DNA from: Globodera rostochiensis
Taxonomy: Eukaryota; Nematoda; Chromadorea; Rhabditida; Heteroderidae
DNA: 64,000 bases
NCBI GenBank assembly: GCA_018350325.1
Contig: JAEVLN010000005.1
Coordinates: forward strand, 1,746,142-1,810,141
Direction: 5' to 3'
Part shown: positions 55,165-64,000 of the stretch, in pieces
Position numbering within the stretch: position 1 is the stretch's first letter
How the letters are laid out: every line of letters begins with the position of its first letter
The notes under the pieces: model-generated
The model's input: the letters and a program-made list of their open reading frames with translations, nothing else
The model's database searches: none
What the model was told of the DNA's origin: nothing
Made by a program: the position numbers and the translations under genes

Positions 55165-55370
55165 AGTCAAAATTGTGAAGAAGTTTCGAACAAATTCATT
55201 TCGGCTTCCTTCAGGCAAATTTAATATTTTGGTAATTTAAATATCTTTAGGACAAATTATTGCATCGGCGGGGGAAGCAAACAATGGAGCAAATTTTAAT
55301 GGTGAAAATAATTCTTCCATTTTTCATTTCAAAAAGTCCAATGAAATCGATGCCAAAAATTGAGCCTAAA
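55165..55370 (+). pseudogene. Inverted, decayed copy of the gene at 53.2-53.6 kb
   Basis: The plus strand here matches the minus-strand gene: CAAAATTGTGAA, CTTCCTTCAGGCAAATTTAA, GACAAATTATTGCA, then a jump to TCGGCGGGGGAAGCAAAC and AATGGTGAAAATAATTCTTC. About 120 bases of the exon are missing at the jump. The GC at the start of the intron is kept. No open frame continues through it. Confidence 0.88.
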
Positions 55371-56353
55371 TTAATTGTTTTTTATACATATAATTTAACG
55401 ATTGTTGTTGCTTATTTTGTTATTTATAATCGGTATAATTGCTTTGGTTGATCATTTGACAATTTTTTTATTTTCATTTTCCATTTTGATTAGTTTTGGG
55501 GAATAAAATGTGTCCTCTAAAAACACGTGAAAATTTTTAATTTTGATTTTCCGAAAAGACCCTGCGGGGTTGTTGGTGGGCGAGTCAAATGAGTCACACT
55601 GTCAGTTAGTTTCCAGAGATAATTTAAATTCTTTTTAAATAAATTCTCTTCTTTATCTGAAAGCAAATAAATAGATAATTTGCCTCCTCGTGTCTTTAAT
55701 TCATTAAAACACAGCCCTCCCCCCCCCACCGTTTAATACCCAATTAAATATAATTAATTGTCACCTGAGGCGCTCCCCCCCCCCCCCCCCGGCGTTTCCC
55801 ACCCAACTTTGGTCGGTCATTTGCACATTCTGCGCATTTCTTTAATAGCCAAAAACAATAACCAGAATCATCATTAGAACATAAAACTCGCTCCAAAGAT
55901 TTGTTTGCAAGCCAATAATTACATATTATTTATGCACATAATTAATTCGGATATTGTCAGCCAATTGCTTCAAAATATTTTTGTTGTAAATTAATTTAAT
56001 GTTTTTGGATTATATTTATAATATTTTTAGAACAATTAAAGTGACTTAATAATAACAGGTTACCATCGGGAAAATAAATCTTTTCTTTGAAATGGGTTAA
56101 AATTTCACTGAAAAGACTCTTTTTAAATTCATTTATTTCTCGACGTCTTTTTCTAAATCGTCCATTGGCCTTTCAGTCATTTTACGGGGATATAAAAGCG
56201 ACAAATTTGTTTCATTATTTATAAATATTTGGATTTACTTAAAATCAATTTTTAATTAATTATTTTTGATCAAAATTCTTATCAATTGCATTTCTAAAAA
56301 TAATAATAAAATTGGGCAGTCATCAATTAATTGTACATAAATGTGTTCATTGA
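55371..56353. other. AT-rich spacer
   Basis: C runs near 55717 and 55778. No exon recognised before the CBS gene. Confidence 0.55.
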
Positions 56354-59300
56354 ATGGCCGCCTGGGAGAAGAGCCCTACGAGTGCCAACAAATTCAAAAA
56401 GCAATTCGATGGCATTCCGAATCGGCGGAAGACGAATTTGGACGATATGCTTTCAAAAAATATGAGTAAACTTTAAAAATAAAATAAGAAAGCTGATAAT
56501 AATTTTAAATTGTTGTCCACCTTCATTTAGAAGAGAACGTCCGAAAATTCTAAACTCTGTTCTGCAAGCAGTCGGAAACACTCCTTTAGTATAAATTCAA
56601 ATATTTCGAAAACTCAAAAAAAAAATTTAAAGATAAAACTCAACAAACTCACAGAAGAGTATGGCATTGAATGCAACATTTGTACGTATTAAATGAGCTA
56701 AATCTGTTCTATTTCTAAAAATAATTAATTAAAAATCAATTGCCAAAGTTTGCAAATGCGAGTTTCTGAGTCCGAGTGGCTCTGTGAAAGATCGGGTGGC
56801 GCTACGACTAGTGGAAAATGCCGAAAGCGCGGGTCGACTTCGCGCTGGAATGACTGTGATTGTGCCCTTCTCTGACAATGCCGGCATTTCAGTGGCATTG
56901 GTCAGTCTTTTGCTTAATGTGCCGTAATCATTTTTTGGAATAAATTGATCAATTTTATGTCTCCGCTGTCCGGAGCTATCGCTGTATGATTGTGGCGCCC
57001 GAGGGTTCGAATGGGGAAAAGGAATCGGTGGAGAGAGCCCTGGGGGCACAAATTGTGACCGCCGATGGCGGAACGGACGAGTCGCTGTCGTGTTTAAGGA
57101 AGGCCCAGCAGCTTCAGAAGATCACTCCCGACTCCGTTCTGCTGGATTATGTTCGTTCGGGAATTTGAGTGTCGGGTCCCATCGAGAATTTATTAGACGA
57201 TCTTTGGACTTTTGGACTCTCGACCAAATAATAGCCGAGATAAAAATCCCGCCAAACTTAATATGAATTTAGCATAGGGAAATTGCCAATTCAATGTGCC
57301 ATTTTGATGGGACGGCGGAAGAGATTTTGGACGGATTGGATGGCAAAATCGATATGGTGGTGATCGGAGTTGGTAAGAGAGGAGATAAATTAAAATAACT
57401 TTTTGGGAATATTCCCCAATAATTCTTTTTAAAGGTACCGGTGCAACAATAACGGGAATTTCCAAAAAGATTAAAGCAGTTCGCCCCAGTTGCGAGGTCT
57501 TTTGTTTTTTCATTTTTTATATTTTTTTTTTGAGGTCGTCGGAGTTAATTTTGGGGGAAAAGACTTTGGCGGCACGGACAGAACCCCCCTCGGGGGTAAA
57601 CAAGTTGTTTGGCATTTTGTTTTTAAATTAATTTGAATTATTAGATTGAGGTTTGCAACTCTGAGGCATTCAAAATTGCAAGAGAATTGCACAACAAAGA
57701 GGGCATTCTGTGCGGCGGTTCATCTGGTGCTTTTTGCTAATTTTTTAAAATTATTTAAATGGCATTATGCCAAGGTGCCATCGTCGCTGGCGCACTCAGT
57801 GCCGCCAAAGGGTTGAAGAAGGGCCAGAACTGTGTATTGTTGTTGCCGGACAGCGTTCGGGACTGCCTTAACAAACATTTAAACGACGAATGGATGGTCG
57901 GTGGCCGTGGAGGGAATTGCTTAAATTAACCCTTTTGAATTCTTTAAACAAATTCAGATCGCCAATGGATTTATACAAAATCGGGTCCCGGAAAAGCACA
58001 TTTACCCGCAGAACACATTCGACATCACTGCTGTCTACGATCCGGAGAAGGCGGGCGAAGAGTCCTTTCAAAAAATGCCCGAACCCTGGCAAAGTGTGCC
58101 GTACAGGTGAAATTTGGGAAATAAATTTAAACAAAACAAATTATTTTAAGCCCTCCGATCAAAGCTTTGCTTTTCAACGACATTGCCGCGTCCATCGGAA
58201 AAACGCCTATGGTCAAATTACAGAAACTTCCAGCGGCAGAAGGCGTTTCGGCGGAAATTCGTAGGGCATAAACGCGGAGACCGGACTTATGAGAAGCAAT
58301 CTTTGTCAAATTATTTGCCAAAATTGTAAATATTTGTTGTCCGGTCTCCAATATCCTTTGTACAGTATTGTTTTGCGCGTTCATTACAGTAGTCAAATGT
58401 GAGTATTTAAACGCCGGAGGGTCAGTGAAGGATCGCATTGCGCGCAAAATGGTCGAATTGGCCGAATCCAAGGTACCATTTCAATCAAACCCAATCAATC
58501 AATCAAAATCTTAAGGTACCATTTCAATCAAACCCAATCAATCAATCAATATCTTAAGGTACCATTTCAATCAAACCCAATCAATCAATCAATATCTTAA
58601 GGTACCATTTCAATCAAACCCAATCAATCAATCAAAATCTTAAGGTACCATTTCAATCAAACCCAATCAATCAATATCTTAAGGTACCATTTCAATCAAA
58701 CCCAATCAATCAATCAAAATCTTAAGGTACCATTTCAATCAAACCCAATCAATCAATCAAAATCTTAAGGTACCATTTCAATCAAACCCAATCAATCAAT
58801 CAATATCTTAAGGTACCATTTCAATCAAACCCAATCAATCAATCAATATCTTAAGGTACCATTTCAATCAAACCCAATCAATCAATCAATATCTTAAGGT
58901 ACCATTTCAATCAAACCCTATCAATCAATCAATATCTTAAGGTACCATTTCAATCAAACCCAATCAATCAATCAATATCTTAAGGTACCATTTCAATCAA
59001 ACCCAATCAATCAATATCTTAAGGTACCATTTCAATCAAACCCAATCAATCAATCAATATCTTAAGGTACCATTTCAATCAAACCCAATCAATCAATCAA
59101 TATCTTAAGGTACCATTTCAATCAAACCCAATCAATCAATCAATATCTTAAGGTACCATTTCAATCAAACCCAATCAATCAATCAAAATCTTAAGGTACC
59201 ATTTCAATCAAACCCAATCAATCAATCAATATCTTAAGGTACCATTTCAATCAAACCCAATCAATCAATCAAAATCTTAAGGTACCATTTCAATCAAACC

Positions 59301-60611
59301 CAATCAATCAATCAAAATCTTAAGGTACCATTTCAATCAAACCCAATCAATCAATCACTATCTTTACACTACGCCAAAAGGCTGTCTTATTGTCCAAATT
59401 CCCCCCAGGGCGTTCTCCGTCCCGGCCACAGCACAATCATCGAGCCGACCTCCGGCAACACGGGCATCGGCTTGGCACTGATGGCGGCCATTCGCGGCTA
59501 TCGTTGCATCATCGTCATGCCGCAAAAGATGAGTTGGGAGAAGGAGTGCGTGTTGCGCGCGTTGGGTGCCCAAATTGTGCGAACGCCGTCCCACAAACAC
59601 TACACGGACCCGGACTGTCACATTGGGGTGGCCCTGCGACTGCAGAGGGAAATCCCCGGGGGCGTCATATTGGACCAGGTCACCGTATGATCAACAAATA
59701 AATATTTAATCATTTTTAATTATTTCAGTACAGAAATGATGGGAACCCTTTTGCCCATTATGAGGGAACCGCCGAAGAAATCCTTTGGGCATGCGATTGG
59801 AAGTTGGATGCTCTGGTGATTGGTGCCGGCACCGGTGGAACGGTGTCGGGAATAGCGAAAAAAGTGCGAGAAAAGTTGCCAGACTGCAAGGTAACAAACA
59901 AACAGTTTAAAATTCAATTAGTCTAGATCATTAAGCTCGATATATTCGTTTAGATTATTGCAGTCGATCCGAAAGGCTCCATACTGGCCAATCCCTCAAA
60001 TCGCCAAACGACGCATGGTTATGAAGTGGAAGGCGTCGGATACGGTATTTTAAAGTTTTGAAACTTTCAATTTTGTGGAGGGAGGGACAAACCGGCATTC
60101 ATTTGAAATTGGCATAAATTATTTGGTTTTTAATACGCTTTTGCCATACTTTTAAAAGACTTTGTGCCGTACGAATTGGACCGGCAATTAGTGGACGAAT
60201 GGATTATTTCGGACGATGCAAATGCTTTTTGTACTGCTCGACGACTGATTCGAGAAGAAGGCTTACTTTGTGGTGGCTCTTCGGGGGCCAATGTTTGGGC
60301 GGCAATGGCTGTGGGCAAACGCATGGGAATTGGAAAGCGCGTCGTCACAATTTTGCCGGACGGAATTCGTAATTATATGTGAGTAATTAGACAGAAATTC
60401 TGAGATTTTTAATTATTATTTCAAATTTTAATTTTGCAATTTAAGAGCAAATTTTCTGAGCTTTTTAATTATTATTTCAAATTTTAATTTTGCAATTTAA
60501 GAGCAAATTTTCTGAGCTTTTTAATTATTATTTCAAATTTTAATTTTGCAATTTAGGAGCAAATTTATTGACGACGAATGGATGCGCGCCAAAGGATTTG
60601 CTCTAAATTGA
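56354..60611 (+). CDS. cbs-1: Cystathionine beta-synthase with two tandem PLP-enzyme domains (CBS-1 type)
   Basis: Main exons: 56354-56460, 56536-56588, 56633-56681, 56749-56900, about 56965-57150, 57273-57372, 57435-57496, 57535-57594, 57645-57726, 57775-57896, 57958-58106, 58151-58260, 58390-58472, 59409-59678, 59729-59890, 59954-60044, 60159-60378 and 60557-60611. CBS joins serine and homocysteine to cystathionine using PLP. As in C. elegans CBS-1, two catalytic folds lie in one chain, with no C-terminal Bateman domain. Domain 2 looks active: [20 protein letters not shown] with the PLP lysine, [24 protein letters not shown] and [11 protein letters not shown]. Domain 1 keeps GSVKDR, but the phosphate loop is PFSDNAGIS instead of PTSGNTG, and the part after [10 protein letters not shown] is shortened. 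It is probably inactive. The acceptor before the 56965 exon lacks a clear AG. Confidence 0.92.
58471..59357. repeat. 42-bp tandem array, 21 units, starting at a splice donor of the CBS gene
   Basis: The unit is AAGGTACCATTTCAATCAAA then CCCAATCAATCAATCAATATCTT. The first copy begins inside the exon: the exon ends CCAAG and the intron starts GTACCA. Every unit therefore contains a copy of the AAG/GTACC junction. I counted 21 GGTACCATTTC occurrences; some units lack one CAAT. Confidence 0.97.
60402..60556. repeat. 56-bp tandem repeat, about three units, ending at the last CBS acceptor
   Basis: The unit TTTTTAATTATTATTTCAAA then TTTTAATTTTGCAATTTAAG then AGCAAATTTTCTGAGC repeats. The last unit ends in ATTTAG followed by the real exon GAGCAAATTTATTG. 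Earlier units carry ATTTAAGAGCAAATTT, a near copy of the acceptor plus exon start. Confidence 0.92.
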
Positions 60612-61161
60612 AAAAAGTTTGCATATTGGTGTACTTAAAGTTAACGTTCTCCGGTGCATTTGTGATAAACAATTCTTTTCAAAATGCATTTGATTAATTA
60701 AGATAAAAAATAAATTTAAATATTTGTCGAATTGTTGAAAAGTTGTGCCTTAATTTTGACTTTCTAATTGGTGGTTGGAGTTTAGTTTTTAATGCATAAA
60801 TCAAAATTAAATCGCCGCAAGGGCTGTTCAAACAAACAAATCGCTCACAGGCAACGGATTCTCAACGGAAACTCATTACCAATTATAAAGCAAAAGGATT
60901 AAAAAATAATTATAATAATATCATTTAAAGCATAGCAAAAGGCTCGTGGGCATAATCAAATTTATTCAATCGCGAAAATAAATTCAATTAATCCAATACA
61001 AAAATCGAGACTTTCGTTTTCAAGTCGTAAAAAGTCCAGTGTAAACAAATTCCAAAATGGGCCCAAATATTCAAAATGCTTCATCGAGACGCGGCTTTAA
61101 CATTCTTCGGGCAAATTTACATTAAACTTTCCATAAATTGTTTAAGACACCCAACGAAAAA
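60612..61161. other. Spacer between the CBS and glycosyltransferase genes
   Basis: AT-rich, about 550 bp. It holds the 3' end signals of the CBS gene and the promoter of the next gene, but no distinct motif stands out. Confidence 0.5.
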
Positions 61162-63039
61162 ATGCCAATAGAGCGTTACCATCGCCTGAACAGCGACCAA
61201 AAATTGAATTTAGTGAGACGTCTGACCATTCGCCAGCAGTCCATTTGGTTCGTCGATTGCCTATTAATGTTCAGAAAAATAATTTAATTTTTACAAAAAT
61301 GTCAAATCATTTAATCTTAATTCAGTTAAAATGACAGAATAATAAAAACGTTTTTAGGAATTTCCAAGCAATTTGCTTCCGTTTATTTATTTTCGTCACT
61401 TTTCTTTTGTTGGTCGCCTTTCTGATCCTCATTCGGCTCCTCAACGTTCGTCGCGAGCCGTATGTTTTTCCCCCGATTTTTTTTTTCAAAAAATAATAAT
61501 TTTTAACAAAATTTACTTAAAATGGGCGATGCCCAACTTTTCGCAAAAATTTTTAGAAACATTTTTTTGCCTAACTTCCGAAAACATTACCAATTTTGGA
61601 TACAATTTGAAAATCGGGTTTCAGAAAAATGAGTCTTAACCCCTGGGGTGTCCGAGCCCAATTTAACAAAAATTCCAATCGTTTCATTTTAAGAGTGCCG
61701 TCCTCCTCTCCCACTTTTGTCCGCCCTCCTCCGACTCGTTGCCCTAATGTCTCCTCCACCAGCGTGTTCAATTTCTCTTCGATCGTCCGTTTCTCCAACA
61801 TTCGCCGTCCTTTCGCTGTCAAAGTGCCGTTGGACGCTGCCGCATTTCCATGTGCCGGCCGCCCGATGTTGGGGGCGGTGTTGGTGATGAGCCGGCGAAA
61901 TGCCAACGCGGCCATGCGACGGGAGGGCATTCGCCGGAGTTGGGGCGGGGCGGCGGTCGGTGGTCGACAATAATTGCATAGAAACCCTGCGGCAATTTAT
62001 TTTATAATTGCTAAATAACGCCGTTACCTCTTAAAAGATCATTTTTTAAACATTATTTTGCAATTTAAACAACAAAAAAAAAAGCTCAGCCTGACGACGT
62101 AATCATTCGTTTTGTGATTGGAAAAGCGGGCAAAGACGAGGGAAAATCTGCTGCAAAAAATGACATCAAATTGGAGGAAGAGCAACGGAAATTTGGCGAT
62201 TTGCTACGGTACGACGTTGAGGACGTGTACGGTAATTTACATTTGAAGGTGCGGGAAAGTTTCGATTCGATTGCAACTCATTGGCATTTTCTTTTTTATT
62301 CTTTTTCAGATGTTCGCTGCCTTTGAGTGGCAAATGCATTTTTGTCCAAATGCCGAATTTGTGATGAAAACGGACGACGACACAATTGTGGACTTGGCAC
62401 GATGGAAGTTTTGGGTAGACGAAAAGTTTAAAAAACAGGCGGAGACAAAAGGCGGGGCCGCGTTCTTCGGATTCGTTTTGGCCGGGACCCGTCCAATTCG
62501 GCGGGTTGGCCACAAATGGTCAGTGGCATTTTGGGCATTTTCAACGAATAAAATAATCAAAACAAAAATGAATTTTTGAATTTTACCCCTCCCTTATTTA
62601 ATTTTATTTTGGGTATGTGTCGAAGAAAACTTTCCCCGGCAACCGGTACCCGAATTATATGCAAGGGGCCACCTACTTTGGCACTGCCCAAGCCGTTCGA
62701 GCAGTTATGGCACACACTTCGGAGGTGGTCGGCTTCAACATGGACGACTTGCTGTACACGGGCATTCTGGCTGAACGCGTCAAACCCCCGGTGGCCCGAT
62801 TCCACGGCGGCCTTATCCATTTCCGGGGGGAGCAGAAAGTGCGTTTAGAAAATAATGAAGTTGAACGAAATTCAATTTAACTTTTGAACTTTTAGATAAT
62901 GCCGCAAAACGAATGGTGCGAGAAGGGCGTGCCGTTTCTATTTGTGGCATTTAGCGGTGTGCGAACGCCGCCCTACAAAAGTGTGGAGGAGTACAAAAAG
63001 GCGTTCCAAAAGATTCACACAGCGAAGTGCAACAAATAA
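61162..63039 (+). CDS. GT31 beta-1,3-galactosyltransferase-like type II membrane protein
   Basis: Seven exons: 61162-61247, 61358-61459, 61625-61959, 62085-62248, 62310-62518, 62613-62838 and 62896-63039. The protein has a short cytoplasmic N-terminus, then a signal anchor, LFIFVTFLLLVAFLILIRLL, as in Golgi enzymes. GT31 motifs follow: LGAVLVMSRRNANAAMRREG then IRRSWGG, FVIGKAG, FVMKTDDDTIVDLARW with the metal-binding DDD, WYVSKKTFPGNRYPNYMQGA, and MDDLLYTGILAE in place of the usual EDVYTG. It should transfer galactose or GlcNAc to glycans using a UDP-sugar; the exact acceptor cannot be told. The intron before 62613 ends in TTGG, not AG, although the protein motif demands that junction. This may be a sequence error or an unusual site. 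Confidence 0.9.
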
Positions 63040-63792
63040 AGTCGAAAACGGACAAAAAGATAATGCGATTTATTTGGATAATTGTCGCGTCTTTGGCACA
63101 TTTCCCAAAGTTTTTGTCCTCCCACCGCTCCTTTAAACTAAATTCGATCTTTTTGTTTATTTCACAATTTGAATTAGGTAAATAAATCAAAAAAGTCGAT
63201 AACCCAATTCAGAAAATGAACAAGTCAGCAAGCATTGGGAGGAAATGAATAAAAAAACAAATCTAATTTTGCTCGATTGCCCCCCCCGCCCAACCGGTTG
63301 ATTATTTTGCGTCTAAAATCATCACAAAAAAATGCATCTCTGGTGATCAACAGAGCCGCCCGCCCGCCCGCCGTGTTCCAATTGCCGCTTCCGTCCGCGC
63401 ATAAACAAAAGCGGCGGGCGGGCGGCGGCACTTCAGTGGAGAGTCGGCGGCCGTTTCCGTCCCCCCCCGCCCCCTAAGTGTTGCGCAAATATTCACTCAC
63501 TCAGTCAATGGCTTACAAATTATACCATTTAAACATTCATTTTGCTTCCTTTCGCTTTTTGTTTTAGTTTTGCTTATATAAATAAACCCTTTGACCTAAC
63601 GACAACCGGTGCTTTTGTAATTTGAAAATGCATTTCGTCGTAAAAAATTCAATTTGTTCGATTATTAAATTTTGGTAATTTTAATTTTATGTAATTTAGT
63701 AAATTCTGGGAATTGTGCCACAGCGTTTATTTATTCCTTTTTTGTTTAGCAATTCTTTCTCTCGGTTCCATTCGGGTGTTATAGTTGCTAAA
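63040..63792. other. Spacer with a GC-rich palindrome upstream of troponin C
   Basis: 63355-63376 (GCCGCCCGCCCGCCCGCCG) faces 63411-63431 (GCGGCGGGCGGGCGGCGG), so a stable GC hairpin is possible. The sequence TTATATAAATA near 63575 could be a TATA-like element for the following gene. Confidence 0.5.
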
Positions 63793-64000
63793 ATGGTAAT
63801 TTGGGGAATGATTAAATAATTTTTATAATTTTTTAAAATTTAGGCAGAAAATATTGAAGAAATTCTTGCCGAAATTGACGAGGAAGAAATTGAAGGTCCT
63901 TTTTTATTTGGAATAAAATTAAATATTTATTAATTATTTTGCATTAATTTGACAGAATTCCAACGTTTCTTCGATATGTTCGACAAAAGTCGAAACGGTT
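63793..64000 (+). CDS. tnc-2: Troponin C, 5' part (cut by window edge)
   Basis: The first coding exon is the ATG alone (63793-63795), followed by exon 63844-63895 and an exon from 63956 that runs out of the window. The joined start reads MAENIEEILAEIDEEEIEEF then QRFFDMFDKSRNG. This is very close to the start of C. elegans TNC-2/PAT-10, the body-wall muscle troponin C, and leads into the first EF hand (FFDMFDKSRNG). Troponin C senses calcium on the thin filament. Only 33 residues are visible, so EF-hand integrity cannot be judged. Confidence 0.88.

Noticed and set aside
58471..59357. CRISPR-like array of regular repeats
   Set aside because: Units are contiguous tandem repeats without unique spacers, in a eukaryotic intron.

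Overview
The window is nuclear DNA of a nematode. Several genes belong to nematode-typical families: an Srt-class chemoreceptor pair, a two-domain cystathionine beta-synthase of the CBS-1 type, a FAR-like secreted protein and a troponin C close to C. elegans TNC-2. Genes are split by many short AT-rich introns, and intergenic DNA is AT-rich but full of long G or C homopolymers. At least four introns start with GC instead of GT, a habit reported as unusually common in cyst nematodes, so I infer a tylenchid, perhaps cyst-nematode, lineage. There is no bacterial gene organisation. All exon models were built by hand from reading frame, splice signals and phase; no search was run.

Layout. 1-5.7 kb: a FAR-like secreted protein (-), a complete Wnt ligand (-) and a possible small secreted protein (-). 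7.8-10 kb: a small ORF (+) and an allatostatin-C/somatostatin-like neuropeptide precursor (-). 10-15 kb: gene-poor, with TIR elements and a chemoreceptor exon relic. 15.2-20.8 kb: two Srt-type chemoreceptors in tandem (+), plus an exon fragment at 21.2 kb. 21.5-25.1 kb: a broken copy of a zinc-finger gene, cytochrome b5 (-) and mitochondrial pyruvate carrier 1 (+). 26.2-31.2 kb: a kelch-like protein (-) and a Snail-type zinc-finger factor (-). 31.2-42.8 kb: gene-poor, rich in G/C runs, with only weak gene candidates. 42.8-49.2 kb: a secretory-pathway, single-pass SEA-domain protein (+) whose last intron carries a 1.7-kb minisatellite. 50.4-53.1 kb: a pyrimidine tract, a small secreted cysteine-rich protein (-) and a dimeric satellite. 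53.2-55.4 kb: an uncharacterised gene (-) and its inverted, decayed copy. 56.4-63 kb: a CBS-1-type enzyme (+) and a GT31 beta-1,3-galactosyltransferase-like enzyme (+). 63.8 kb to the end: the 5' end of troponin C (+).

The genes do not form one pathway. The most notable structure is at genome level. First, there is a set of short terminal-inverted-repeat elements of several unrelated sequence families. Six have perfect 8-bp target duplications and one has 7 of 8 matching, and many have interiors made of repeats of a short motif. Second, introns in at least five genes have grown by tandem duplication of segments that include, or touch, a splice site. The clearest case is the CBS gene, where 21 units each repeat the exon/intron donor junction.
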